64,000 nt of DNA from Thauera sp. (GTDB lineage Bacteria; Pseudomonadota; Gammaproteobacteria; Burkholderiales; Rhodocyclaceae), in assembly GCA_017302295.1 (NCBI GenBank), contig JAFLDS010000002.1:124001-188000 (forward strand), written 5' to 3'. A program made the translations under genes and the position numbers. This document shows positions 1-11,428 of this stretch, in pieces (position 1 is the first letter of the stretch; each line of letters starts with the position of its first letter). The notes below the pieces were generated by a model. That model saw nothing but the letters and a program-made list of their open reading frames with translations. It was not told the origin of the DNA and did not search any database.

Positions 1-2
1 GC

Positions 3-1622
3 TCCGCGCTGGGCCTGGCCACGCCCGCAGACGACCGGCCGCCCGTGCCCGACACCTTGCTGCTCAACGGCGGCGTGTTCCGCGCAGGCGCCCTGTCCGC
101 GCGGCTTGAAGCCATCCTCGCGTCCTGGCGCGGCACCGCTCCTCGGGTGCTGCACAACGACAATCCGGATGTCGCCGTCGCCCGCGGCGCGGTGGCCTTC
201 GCCCTTGTGCGGTCCAGGCGAGCCGGCCTCGGACCCGGCATCGGCGGCGGCTCGGCACGCAGCTACTTCCTCGTGCTCGAAGACGCGAGCGAGACGTCCC
301 GCGCAATCTGCGTGCTGCCGCGCGGCACCGAGTCCGGTATCGAGGTGGCCCTGCCCGAACGCCGCTTCGCGCTGCGTCTCGGCCAGCCGGTGCGCTTCCA
401 TCTTGTGTCCTCGACCGGCGACACACGCTGGAAGGCGGGTGAGTTCGTCGACCTGTCAGCAGACGACTTCGTCCGCCTGCCGCCGCTTGCAACCCGCCTG
501 CCGGCCACAAGCGAAGGCCGCCGCGAGAACGTCGTCGTCGGCCTGGTGGCGAGCCTCACCGAAGTGGGAACGCTCGAGCTGCAGTGCGTCAGCGTCGACG
601 ACGCTACGCAGCGCTGGCAGCTCGCCTTCCAGGTGCGCGCAGGGTCCGACGCCGGCCCGGAGACCAACGCCCCTGCCTGCGCACACCCTCGGCTGGCGCA
701 GGCGCTGGACCTGATCGAGCAGAGTTTCGGCACGCAGGCCCGCCTGGTCGAGGCCGCAGACGTGCGCCAGTTGCGCGTCCGGCTGGAGCGCCTGCTCGGC
801 CGCCGCGAGGACTGGGACATGCCGCTGCTGCGCGCGCTGTTCGACGCCCTGCTCGAGCGCGCCCGTCGCCGCCGGCGCTCGGCCGAGCACGAGCGCGTGT
901 GGCTCAATCTCGCCGGCTACTGCCTGCGCCCCGGACTTGGCGCCGCACTCGACGACTGGCGCATGGACCAGTTGTGGGCGCTGTTCCCACAGGGCATCCA
1001 GTATGTGAAGGAGCGCCACAACTGGAGCGAATGGTGGACGCTGTGGCGCCGCACCGCAGGCGGCCTCGACGAAACCCGGCAGCTGCACATCCTGGAGGCG
1101 CTGGCCGGTCACCTCGAGGACGCGGATGTTCCCCGGCGCAAGGCCGATCCGGTACAGGACAGCTACGATGACATGGTGCGGCTGGCCGCCTCGCTCGAGC
1201 GCGTGCCGGTCATGCACCGCATCGAAGTGGGCAACTGGCTGCTCGAGCGCCTGCGCCGCCCTGCCGAGAAGTCGCACACCTGGTGGGCGCTCGGCCGCGT
1301 CGGCGCGCGCGAATCGCTGTATGGCAGCGCACACAACGTAGTCGGGCCTGAAATCGCCGCCGAATGGCTCACCGCCCTGCTTGCGCTCGACTGGAAGACC
1401 GTCGAGCCCGCCGCCTTCGCCGCCGCCCAGATCGCCCGTCGCACCGGCGACCGCGCGCGCGATGTCGCTCCCGAACTGCGCGACGAAGTCGTCGGCCGCC
1501 TGACGGCAGCCCGCGCGCCGTCGAGCTGGATTACCATGGTGCGAGAGACGGTCAGCCTGGACGCAGCCGATCAGCGACGCAGTTTCGGCGAAGCCCTGCC
1601 ACCCGGCCTGAAGCTCATCTGA
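3..1622 (+). CDS. Hsp70-family protein, 3' part (5' end outside window)
   Basis: The reading frame is open from the first bases of the window (SALGLATPADDRPP...), so the GTG at 45 is not the real start and the gene begins upstream. The visible 539 residues begin in the C-terminal half of an Hsp70/actin-fold ATPase domain: LLLNGGVF and DNPDVAVARGAVAFA match the GG-V-R and NPDEAVA-GAA motifs of DnaK-like proteins. The rest (about residues 220-539) is an alpha-helical, Trp/Arg-rich region like the C-terminal extension of the DnaK-like subfamily that lacks a classical substrate-binding domain. It is probably an atypical cytosolic chaperone; no client is suggested. A small gene follows after 19 bases and is likely co-transcribed. 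Confidence 0.75.
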   Translation, partial: SALGLATPADDRPPVPDTLLLNGGVFRAGALSARLEAILASWRGTAPRVLHNDNPDVAVARGAVAFALVRSRRAGLGPGIGGGSARSYFLVLEDASETSRAICVLPRGTESGIEVALPERRFALRLGQPVRFHLVSSTGDTRWKAGEFVDLSADDFVRLPPLATRLPATSEGRRENVVVGLVASLTEVGTLELQCVSVDDATQRWQLAFQVRAGSDAGPETNAPACAHPRLAQALDLIEQSFGTQARLVEAADVRQLRVRLERLLGRREDWDMPLLRALFDALLERARRRRRSAEHERVWLNLAGYCLRPGLGAALDDWRMDQLWALFPQGIQYVKERHNWSEWWTLWRRTAGGLDETRQLHILEALAGHLEDADVPRRKADPVQDSYDDMVRLAASLERVPVMHRIEVGNWLLERLRRPAEKSHTWWALGRVGARESLYGSAHNVVGPEIAAEWLTALLALDWKTVEPAAFAAAQIARRTGDRARDVAPELRDEVVGRLTAARAPSSWITMVRETVSLDAADQRRSFGEALPPGLKLI

Positions 1623-1641
1623 CAACCCGGAGGAGACGGAC

Positions 1642-1899
1642 GTGAGCCCACAGCAAACTGAAGCGAACACCCTGACCCTGCTCGAGGCCGCGCGACAGAT
1701 GGCTTCCGCCACACTATCCGAACACGACGCCGAGGTTGCGCTCGCGCTGGCCATCCAGCGCGGCGAACTTCACGCCGACATCATGCGCTGGGCCACTGAG
1801 CAGTGGGAAGGCAAGCAGCTGCCCGGCAACATCAACCGCCTGGAGACGCGCATCGAGCGTGCGGACTTCGAAGCGTGGCGGGCGCGCAGCAAGGGGTGA
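1642..1899 (+). CDS. small conserved-looking hypothetical protein, 85 aa
   Basis: GTG start preceded by a good ribosome binding site (CGGAGGAGA, about 6 bases upstream), 19 bases after the Hsp70-family gene, so probably the same operon. The product is predicted wholly helical and soluble, with Glu/Ala-rich amphipathic stretches and a C-terminal basic end (RARSKG). No Cys pair, signal peptide or membrane segment is visible. I do not recognise the family. Its position suggests a partner of the Hsp70-like protein, but that is only context. Confidence 0.6.
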   Translation: MSPQQTEANTLTLLEAARQMASATLSEHDAEVALALAIQRGELHADIMRWATEQWEGKQLPGNINRLETRIERADFEAWRARSKG

Positions 1900-1933
1900 C
1901 GGACGGCGCGCCACGTGGGGATTTCAGGCAGGG

Positions 1934-1962
1934 AAAAGGGCCCGGAGATCATCCGAGCCCTT
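1934..1962 (-). terminator. rho-independent terminator of tRNA-Thr
   Basis: Read on the minus strand just after the CCA end of the tRNA, AAGGGCTCGG and CCGGGCCCTT form a 10-bp stem (one G-U pair) with a 7-base loop, followed by TTTTCCC. The position directly downstream of the tRNA supports termination. Confidence 0.7.
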
Positions 1963-1967
1963 GGTAT

Positions 1968-2043
1968 TGGTGCCGGCAAGAGGAGTCGAACCCCCGACCT
2001 TCGCATTACAAGTGCGCTGCTCTACCAACTGAGCTATGCCGGC
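1968..2043 (-). tRNA. tRNA-Thr (anticodon TGT)
   Basis: A 76-base cloverleaf on the minus strand. The acceptor stem is GCCGGCA/TGCCGGC, the D arm contains AGCTCAGTTGGTAGAGC, the anticodon loop is CTTGTAA with anticodon TGT, the T arm contains GGTTCGACTCC, and the CCA end is encoded. It reads threonine ACA-type codons. It is a single gene with its own terminator, not part of a tRNA cluster, and I see no integration-like duplication of its 3' end. Confidence 0.97.
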
Positions 2044-2088
2044 GACGGGGGCGGATTATAGCGCAAGGCAATGCCGCCCGGGCGTGCC

Positions 2089-2125
2089 TTGACGCCTGCT
2101 TCATATACTGTATATTTCAACAGTA
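2089..2125 (+). promoter_or_regulatory. SOS promoter: LexA box overlapping the -10 element
   Basis: Positions 2106-2125 read TACTGTATATTTCAACAGTA, an almost ideal LexA operator: CTGT-N8-ACAG within the longer TACTGT...ACAGTA palindrome. TTGACG at 2089-2094 is a good -35 element, and 16 bases later TATATT (2111-2116) is a -10 element lying inside the operator. Bound LexA would cover the -10 region, the classic SOS arrangement. The only gene downstream in this direction is the 52-residue membrane peptide starting at 2158. Confidence 0.85.
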
Positions 2126-2157
2126 CATGAACAGCAGCGCATCAAGGAGACGACACC

Positions 2158-2316
2158 ATGGAACCGAAAATCAACCGCGTGCTGATGAGCCTGGGTCTGC
2201 TTGCCGGCCTGCTGATTGGCGCAGGCAACAACGGAGGCGGCGCTGTGCTGGCGATTGCCGCCGCGACCACCGTGTGGCTGCTGCGCAGCGAAGCCGCGCG
2301 AAACAACCGGCGCTGA
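2158..2316 (+). CDS. SOS-regulated small membrane protein, 52 aa
   Basis: ATG preceded by AAGGAGA at 2143-2149. The product starts MEPKINRVLMSLGLLAGLL, continues as a Gly/Ala-rich hydrophobic stretch (about residues 9-43, possibly one long helix or a hairpin around GNNGGG) and ends with the basic tail RSEAARNNRR. It has no signal-peptidase site or enzymatic motif. A LexA box overlaps its promoter about 33 bases upstream, so expression should follow DNA damage. Small hydrophobic SOS peptides in other bacteria include the toxins TisB and DinQ and the division inhibitor SidA. The sequence is not recognisably any of these, and the function is unknown. Confidence 0.75.
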   Translation: MEPKINRVLMSLGLLAGLLIGAGNNGGGAVLAIAAATTVWLLRSEAARNNRR

Positions 2317-2343
2317 CCATCTGCACGGCCTCTTGCCCCTGGG

Positions 2344-2775
2344 CTAGCGGCCGAACTTCGTCACCAACTGCTTGAGCTTCTCGGCGTGGCGGCGTTCGGC
2401 CTCTTCCGCTTCGCGCTTTTCGCGTTGCTGCTTGGCGACGGCTGCAAAACGCTCCTTGAGCGTCGTCGCAGCGTGCGTGCGCTGTTCTTCGGTGACTTCG
2501 CCGGCGACCTTGCCGTCCAGGTCGAAACGCTCGGTCGCGCGCTCCATCGCCTTCAGATACTTCGTCGACGCGGTGTGGCTGCGCAAAGCACTGCGCAGGC
2601 TCTTGCGATCGATATCCGGGAAGCGTTCGAGAATGCTCTTGTCGATGCGCAGGGCGAGCGGCTTGAAATCGCGGAAAGTCGGTGAAGCGGCCTGAAGCTG
2701 CTGCAGGATCGCGCGCGGATCCGGACGCTTTTTCGGCGTCTCGGCCGCCTGATCGGGTGTCGTATCGGTAGTCAT
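2344..2775 (-). CDS. proQ: ProQ/FinO-family RNA chaperone
   Basis: 143 residues. After a polar N-terminal tail, residues about 17-95 form a FinO/ProQ RNA-binding domain (FKPLALRIDKSILERFP, then SLRSALRSHTASTKYLKAM). The C-terminal third (about 95-135) is a charged helix rich in Glu, Lys and Arg. E. coli ProQ is longer because it has a Tudor-like C-terminal domain, absent here, so this is the short form common in betaproteobacteria. It should bind structured sRNAs and mRNA 3' ends. It is convergent with the SOS peptide gene, 27 bases between the stops. Confidence 0.88.
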   Translation of the reverse strand: MTTDTTPDQAAETPKKRPDPRAILQQLQAASPTFRDFKPLALRIDKSILERFPDIDRKSLRSALRSHTASTKYLKAMERATERFDLDGKVAGEVTEEQRTHAATTLKERFAAVAKQQREKREAEEAERRHAEKLKQLVTKFGR

Positions 2776-4670
2776 CGTCTCGAATGGGTTGGTTGCACCA
2801 CACTGTGCGGTGCAACCCCTGTCTGGATCGGTAGCGACCGCATTCTATCGCGCACTTGGGGTCCTCAGCAGTTCCTGCGCGCGAGCTAGTGTCTCAACAA
2901 TTAGTCCGCCCACACGGTGGGATGCCAAGCTTATAATTCGACGTCAACGAATTCGTTCAATGGAAAGCGTCGCCAGCATGGCTTCACTCAGCAACCCCTC
3001 CGAGATCGCTCGCGAAACGCTGCGTCAATTGGCCATGCGGCGCGATGCGCCGACTCCCGACAATTATCGACGGCTGTATCACGAGATCGCCGGCACCCAG
3101 GTCAGCGACGAAGCCTTTCCCGATCAGTTCGTGCGCAAGCTGGCAAAGCGCCTGCCGCGAGACACGGCAGAACGCCAGCGCCTTGCGCGCCAGCTCGATC
3201 AGGCGCTGGCGAGCGGCAATGCCCGCGAAGCCAACGAGGCCCTGATCAACTACCTGAACGGTCTGCACGGCAACGATGCCCAGCCCTGGAACGAGCTCAT
3301 CGGCGCCCTGATACGGCAATGGGAGGGACGACAGACGGGCTGGACGACTGCGCGCAAGCGCGAGGCGCTCGACCGCGTGCTGAGCGCCAGTGACCCTGCT
3401 ACGCTGCATACGCGTCTGCAGGGTCTCGTCAAGGGCTGGAGCCAGACGCCACACGCCGACGATGCCGCCCCGATTGCCGCCGAACAGGATCCGCCTGCGC
3501 GATCCGCCTCTGCAGTTCCAGCGCCCGGCGCAAGAGCAGCAAGCTCGATGCCGGCCAGCGAGGCCGTCGATCGCACCGGGCTGCAGGAGAGCCTGCGCAC
3601 CCTTTTTGCGCTGGCCTTCGAAGACGTGATCCCCGCTTTTCTCGGCGAGCATCCGGAACTCGCTGACGAGGCCACGCACATTGCCGCAACAGTGCGGCAA
3701 GCGTCCGATGTCTCGGCGGTGGACGCCTTGAATCGGCCCCTGCGGCGGTATGCGCAGCGCCTCGAAACCACGGCTGCCGACGATGCCGAGATCCGCAGCG
3801 GGCTGCTCGACCTGCTCCGGCTGCTGCTGCGCAACATCGACGATCTCGTCCTGGACGACACCTGGCTCAAGGGCCAGATCGAGATGTTGCGAGAGGTGGT
3901 CGAGGCGCCGCCCAACCCCCGCGCGCTCGATGCCGCAGGCCAGCAACTGAAGAACCTGATCTACAAGCAAAGCCAACTCAAGCACAATCTCGTCGAGGCG
4001 CAGCGCAACTTGCGCGAGATGCTCGCCAGCTTCGTCGATCAGCTCTCGCGCATGGCTGAAAACACCGGCACCTTCCACGACCGCATCGGCACGGTCGCGC
4101 AGCGCATCGCCGAGGCGACGGATATCAGCACGATCAGCCCACTGCTGCAGGAGGTCATGAGCGAGACGCTCAAAATGCAGACGGAGACGCGTCGGTCCCG
4201 CGACGAGCTGACGGCCGCACGCGAGACCGCCCGCGCCGCCGAAAATCGCATCAGCCAGTTGCAGCAGGAACTCGATGAAGCCAGCCGGCTGATGCGTCAC
4301 GACCAGCTCACCGGCGCCCTGAACCGGCGCGGGTTGGAAGAGATGTTCGACAAGGAAAGGGCGCGCGCGGATCGCCGGCACACCCCGCTGTCGGTCGCCC
4401 TGCTCGACATCGACAACTTCAAGCGCCTCAACGACACCCACGGCCACAACACTGGCGACGAAGCGCTGGTCATGCTCGCAAGCACTGTGCGCAAACACCT
4501 GCGTCCCCAGGACACGCTCGCCCGTCAGGGCGGCGAGGAATTCGTCATCCTGTTTCCGGAAACCGAGGTCGCGCACGCAAATCAGGCACTGGTGCGGCTG
4601 CAACGCGAACTGACGCGCGAGTTCTTCATGGCCAAGAACGAGAAGATCGTCATCACCTTCAGCGCCGGCG

Positions 4671-6875
<2,205 letters not shown>

Positions 6876-7038
6876 TGTATCGGGGTGGGCGCGCTCGTTC
6901 GCGCTCTATTCAGCGGTTTGACACCGATCGCCGCTTTGCGCCACATTCCGGCCCCTGACTCTCTGACTGCGTCGATTTCGCAATGATTCCCACGAGCCCG
7001 ATCCGGCCGCCCGCGCACCTCCACGCGGGAGAGAGGCT

Positions 7039-7791
7039 GTGAGCCTGCCCCTGGTGCTGCTGCATGGCTGGGGCCTGACGCCCGACATCTGGCAACCGCT
7101 GGTCGCAAGCCTCGGGCAAGGGCAGACGGTGCTGACCCCCGCCCTGCCCGGCCACGCCCAGGCAGCGGCGGCAGGATCCGACCTTGACGCCTGGGCGCAG
7201 GCCGTCCTGCCGCAGCTTCCCGAGGCCTGCACGCTTTGCGGCTGGTCGCTCGGAGGACTGCTTGCCATGTATCTTGCCTCGCACCACCCGCAGCGCGTGG
7301 CGCGGCTGATTCTTGTCGGCAGCACGCCGCGCTTCGTTGCCTGCGCGGGAGACGCCCAGACGGAGGCGTGGCCGCATGGCCTGGACGAGGCCGTCGCCCG
7401 CGGCTTCGTCGAACGCTTCGGGCGGGACGCGGCGTCGACGATGCAGCGTTTCATCGCGCTTCAGGCACTGGGCGACCACCAGCGGCGAGCGGTAACGACG
7501 GCGCTTTCCTCGTGCCTGCACACGACCGGAGACGGCCAGGCATCTGCGCTGGCTGAAGGCCTGCAGATCCTCACCACGACCGATCTCCGCCACGACGTCG
7601 CCTGCATCGGCCAACCCACGCTGCTGCTGCATGGTGACGGCGACGCACTGATGCCGGTCGGGGCCGCACAATGGCTGACCGAGCACCTGCCCCGCGCGCA
7701 ACTGCTGCGCTTCGACGGCTGCGGCCACGCCCCGTTCCTGTCGCGCACAGCCGACTGCGCAGCCGCTATCGGACGCTTCGCCGGTGACTGA
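7039..7791 (+). CDS. bioH: pimeloyl-ACP methyl ester esterase
   Basis: 250-residue alpha/beta hydrolase, the usual BioH length. It has the oxyanion-hole motif LLHGWG (7-12), the nucleophile elbow GWSLGG with Ser70, an acidic residue in HGDGDALMP, and the catalytic His in GCGHAPFLS near the end. BioH cleaves the methyl ester of pimeloyl-ACP to close the BioC-BioH route of biotin synthesis. GTG start after GGGAGAGAG. The stop overlaps the start of bioC by 8 bases, so translation is probably coupled; the pairing supports the assignment over a generic hydrolase. Confidence 0.92.
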   Translation: MSLPLVLLHGWGLTPDIWQPLVASLGQGQTVLTPALPGHAQAAAAGSDLDAWAQAVLPQLPEACTLCGWSLGGLLAMYLASHHPQRVARLILVGSTPRFVACAGDAQTEAWPHGLDEAVARGFVERFGRDAASTMQRFIALQALGDHQRRAVTTALSSCLHTTGDGQASALAEGLQILTTTDLRHDVACIGQPTLLLHGDGDALMPVGAAQWLTEHLPRAQLLRFDGCGHAPFLSRTADCAAAIGRFAGD

Positions 7792-8578
7792 GCGCCAGCA
7801 CAAGCAGGCGGTGCGCAGCGCCTTCGATCGCGCCGCGGCAAGCTACGACAGCGCTGCAGCCGTGCAGCGCGAAATCTGTCACCGCCTGTCGGGGCTCGCT
7901 GCGGCCTTCCCCTGCGCCAGCGCGCCGGCGAAGGTGCTGGATGCGGGTTGCGGCACGGGTTACGGACTGCCGCTGCTGGCCGCGCGGTGCCCGGCTGCAT
8001 GCCTGCTCGCCCTCGACTTCGCCCCGGCGATGCTGACGCGGCTGGCGGCTAACCCCGCTTTCGCCGATGCGCTGCCGATCTGCGGCGATCTCGAGGCCCT
8101 GCCGCTGCCGGCGCAGTCCATCGACGCGGTGTGGTCCAGCCTCGCCCTGCAGTGGTGCGAGCCCGGCCTGGCCTTGGGGGAAATCGCGCGCGTGCTGCGT
8201 CCGGGCGGCATGGCGTGGCTCGCCACCCTGGGCCCGGACACGCTGTACGAACTGCGCGACGCCTTCGCCGCGATCGACGACGCCGACCATGTGATCCGCT
8301 TCCATTCGCCCGCGCGTTGGAGCGAGGCCGCGCAGCAGGCGGGCTTTGAGGTGCTCGCCGCCGACGCGCCGCACACCCACGCCCTGGCACCGGATCTGCG
8401 CCGCCTGCTGCACGACATCAAGGCGATCGGCGCGCACAGCGTCGGCAGCGGCCCGCGGCCCGCCCTCACCCGCGCGGCCTGGCGCGTGCTGGAAAGTCGC
8501 TACGAGATCCACCGCCGGGCGGACGGCCTGCTGCCCGCAACCTACCACCTCGTGCTGCTCGCCCTGCGCAAGCGCTGA
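7784..8578 (+). CDS. bioC: malonyl-ACP O-methyltransferase
   Basis: 264 residues. The N terminus (AVRSAFDRAAASYDSAAAVQ) is typical of BioC, followed by the SAM-binding motif VLDAGCGTGYGLPLL, a second motif around ALPLPAQSIDAVWSSLALQW and post-motif VLRPGGMAWLATLGPDTLYEL. It methylates malonyl-ACP so the fatty-acid machinery can build the pimeloyl chain; the methyl is later removed by the bioH product encoded immediately upstream. GTG start inside the end of bioH. No bioF, bioA, bioD or bioB is in the window. Confidence 0.93.
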   Translation: MTERQHKQAVRSAFDRAAASYDSAAAVQREICHRLSGLAAAFPCASAPAKVLDAGCGTGYGLPLLAARCPAACLLALDFAPAMLTRLAANPAFADALPICGDLEALPLPAQSIDAVWSSLALQWCEPGLALGEIARVLRPGGMAWLATLGPDTLYELRDAFAAIDDADHVIRFHSPARWSEAAQQAGFEVLAADAPHTHALAPDLRRLLHDIKAIGAHSVGSGPRPALTRAAWRVLESRYEIHRRADGLLPATYHLVLLALRKR

Positions 8579-8639
8579 GCGGGGGCGAGCCTGGGCGGGG
8601 GCGTGCTAGACTCGCGCCGCTTCTCATCTTCGCGTCCCG

Positions 8640-9716
8640 ATGCAGATCCAGCTCCTGATCCCCGGCCTGTTATGGCCCACCGCCACGCTGCTCGGGCCCG
8701 CCTCCGGCCTTGCGCTCGACGGCCTGGCCTGGCTGCTCGGCCGCGGCAGCCGTAAGGTGCACGCCTTCGAGCCCTACGATCGCCAGCTCGCCCGGCTGTT
8801 CGGCCTGGCTGACGGGATGCTGCCGCTCGCGGCGCTGCGCCGGCTCGGCGAACCGGATGCGCCGCCCCCGGCGCCCGGGAGCCACTGGCTGTGCGCCGAC
8901 CCGGTCAATCTGTCCTTCGCTCGCGAACACCTCCTGCTGCAGGCTTTCCCGGAGGGCGAACTGAGCGCCGCAGAGGCCGCCGAACTGGTCGCTGCGCTCA
9001 ACGAGCTTTTCACCGACCTCGGCGAGTTCGAAGCCTGCACGCCGACGCGCTGGTATCTGCGACTGCACCAGCCGACGCGAGTCACCTTGTACCCGCTCGA
9101 CGACGTGGTCGGCCGACCGGTGAAACACTTTCTGCCCGAAGGCGAAGACGCGCGGCTGTGGCAGCGCACCGCCAACGAGGCGCAGATCGTGCTGCACAAC
9201 CACGCGGCCAGCCGCGCCCGCGAGGAGTCCGGCCTGCGCGCGGTGAACAGCGTGTGGTTGTGGGGCGCGGGCGAGCTCGATCGGCGCCCGGTCGCACCGG
9301 CCGTGGCCGTCCAGGCCACCGATCCGCTCAGTGTCGGCCTCGCCCGCGCGTCGGGCGTCCCGGTGGCCGCGCCCGGGCTGGCCTCGGCGGTGCGGCAGGA
9401 CACCCTGGTCGTGCTCGAAACCTTGCTCAAACCCGCACAGCAGCTCGACCTCGCCACATGGCGCAGCAGTCTCGAGGCCCTCGAACGCGACTGGTTCGCA
9501 CCGCTGGCGGCCGCACTGCAGCAAGGCCGGCTCGACACGCTGCGCATCCTCGCGCCGGGCGACCGCGGCACGCTGGAGCTCGAGGTTCGCCGTACCGAGC
9601 GCTGGAAGTTCTGGCGCAAACCCTACGCCTTCGACGCCTTGCTGAAATCGATCGCACCCGCGCCGATGGAACTGCCCGACGCACCGCCTCCCCCGCATTC
9701 ACCCGCCGCCCGATGA
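8640..9716 (+). CDS. RpfE-like protein (phosphoglycerate-mutase-like, function unknown)
   Basis: 358 residues, cytosolic, starting MQIQLLIPGLLWPTATLLGP. I recognise the family as the RpfE-type protein found next to recJ in beta- and gammaproteobacteria and loosely annotated as a phosphoglycerate-mutase homologue. Conserved-looking patches are HWLCADPVNLSF, LHQPTRVTLYPLDDVVG, ARAREESGLRAVNSVWLWGAGEL and the basic RRTERWKFWRKP near the C terminus. No catalytic set can be assigned. Its stop overlaps the recJ start as ATGA, implying translational coupling. TAGACT about 30 bases upstream may be a -10 element. Confidence 0.65.
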   Translation: MQIQLLIPGLLWPTATLLGPASGLALDGLAWLLGRGSRKVHAFEPYDRQLARLFGLADGMLPLAALRRLGEPDAPPPAPGSHWLCADPVNLSFAREHLLLQAFPEGELSAAEAAELVAALNELFTDLGEFEACTPTRWYLRLHQPTRVTLYPLDDVVGRPVKHFLPEGEDARLWQRTANEAQIVLHNHAASRAREESGLRAVNSVWLWGAGELDRRPVAPAVAVQATDPLSVGLARASGVPVAAPGLASAVRQDTLVVLETLLKPAQQLDLATWRSSLEALERDWFAPLAAALQQGRLDTLRILAPGDRGTLELEVRRTERWKFWRKPYAFDALLKSIAPAPMELPDAPPPPHSPAAR

Positions 9717-11404
9717 CCCGCATCCAGTCCCGCGCCGTCCCGCAACAAGCCTTCAACCGTCTCGCCGACGCCGGCCTGCACCCGCTGCTCGCCCGCCTCT
9801 ACGCCGCCCGCGGCATCGCCCGTGCCGACGAGCTCGACACCGGGCTGAAGAACCTGCTGCCGCCCGAAGCGCTTACCGGCACGCAGGAAGCGGCGCAGCT
9901 GCTCGCCGACGCCATCGAGGCCGGCGCGCGCATGGTGATCGTCGCCGACTATGACTGCGACGGCGCCACCGCCTGCGCGGTCGGCGTGCGTGCGCTGCGC
10001 GCCCTCGGCGCCGACGTGCATTACCTGGTGCCCGACCGGGTGACCTTGGGCTACGGCCTGACACCGGCGATGGTGGAGATCGCCGCGCGGCTCGAGCCCG
10101 ACGTGCTGATCACCGTCGACAACGGCATCGCCAGCGTCGAAGGCATCGCCGCGGCGCGCGCCCACGGCATGGCCACGGTCATCACCGACCACCACCTTCC
10201 CGGCGACGTGCTGCCCGAGGCCGACGTCATCGTGAATCCCAACCAGCCCGGCTGCGACTTCCCGAGCAAGGCGCTGGCGGGCGTGGGCGCGATGTTCTAC
10301 ACCATGCTCGCGCTGCGCGCCGAGCTGCGCGAGCGCGGCGTCTTCGCCGGAGCCAAGGAACCCAACCTCGCCGACCTGCTCGACCTCGTCGCACTCGGCA
10401 CCGTGGCCGACGTGGTGAAGCTCGACCGCAACAACCGCATCCTGGTCGCGCAGGGACTGGCGCGCATGCGTGCCGGCCGCATGCAGCCGGGTATCCGCGC
10501 CTTGTTCGCGGTGGCCGGCCGCGACCCGGTGCGGGCGAGTTCGACCGACCTCGGTTTCCTGATCAGCCCGCGGCTCAACGCGGCCGGGCGCCTGGCCGAC
10601 ATGAGCCTGGGCATCGAATGCCTGATCACCGACGACACCGGCCGTGCGCTGAACATCGCGCAGGAACTCGACAAGCTCAACCGCGAACGGCGCAGCATCG
10701 AAGCCGGCATGCAGGAAGAGGCGCTTGCCCGCCTGGCTGGCTTCGATGCCGGCAACGCCGCTACCGTATCGCTGTTCGAGTCGGACTGGCACCAGGGCGT
10801 GATCGGCATCGTCGCCGGCCGCATCAAGGAGCGCCTGCACCGCCCCACCATCGCCTTCGCCCGCGCCAATGACGGCGAACTGAAAGGCTCCGGCCGCTCG
10901 ATCGCCGGCCTGCACCTGCGCGATGCGCTCGACCTGGTGACCAAGCGCCATCCCGACCTCATCGTGCGTTTCGGCGGCCATGCGATGGCGGCCGGGCTGA
11001 CGATCCTCGAGCGCAACCTCGCACGCTTCGACGCCGCATTTGAAGAGGTCGTAAGCGAACTGCTCGACCCCGCCGATCGCGAGCGCCGCATCGACACCGA
11101 TGGCACCCTGGAGTCCGGCTACTTCGCGCTCGACGCGGTGCGCATGCTCGACAACGAGATCTGGGGCCAGGGCTTTCCGGCGCCGCTGTTCGACGACGTG
11201 TTCCGCGTCGAGCGCCAGCGCCTGCTGAAGGACAAGCACCTGAAGCTGGAGCTGTCGCGCAACGGCACCCGCTACGACGCCATCCAGTTCAACCACGCCG
11301 ACGGCGCCGCGGCGCAGATCCGCGCCGCCTACCGGCTGGGCATCAACGAGTACAACGGTGTTTCGAGCGTGCAACTGATGCTGGAGCACTTCGAGGCGGC
11401 CTGA
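9713..11404 (+). CDS. recJ: single-stranded-DNA-specific exonuclease RecJ
   Basis: 563 residues, typical of RecJ. DHH-family phosphoesterase motifs are VADYDCDG (78-84), DNGIA and TDHH (158-161), followed by SPRLNAAGRL and the DHHA1-type domain with RFGGHAMAAGLT, then an OB-fold region. RecJ degrades single-stranded DNA 5' to 3' in RecF-pathway repair, mismatch repair and base excision repair. The start at 9713 is fixed by the ATGA overlap with the RpfE-like gene; the open frame upstream of it lies inside that gene and is not used. Confidence 0.96.
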   Translation: MTRIQSRAVPQQAFNRLADAGLHPLLARLYAARGIARADELDTGLKNLLPPEALTGTQEAAQLLADAIEAGARMVIVADYDCDGATACAVGVRALRALGADVHYLVPDRVTLGYGLTPAMVEIAARLEPDVLITVDNGIASVEGIAAARAHGMATVITDHHLPGDVLPEADVIVNPNQPGCDFPSKALAGVGAMFYTMLALRAELRERGVFAGAKEPNLADLLDLVALGTVADVVKLDRNNRILVAQGLARMRAGRMQPGIRALFAVAGRDPVRASSTDLGFLISPRLNAAGRLADMSLGIECLITDDTGRALNIAQELDKLNRERRSIEAGMQEEALARLAGFDAGNAATVSLFESDWHQGVIGIVAGRIKERLHRPTIAFARANDGELKGSGRSIAGLHLRDALDLVTKRHPDLIVRFGGHAMAAGLTILERNLARFDAAFEEVVSELLDPADRERRIDTDGTLESGYFALDAVRMLDNEIWGQGFPAPLFDDVFRVERQRLLKDKHLKLELSRNGTRYDAIQFNHADGAAAQIRAAYRLGINEYNGVSSVQLMLEHFEAA

Positions 11405-11428
11405 AACGGCGCCGCGCGCGGCGCGGCC

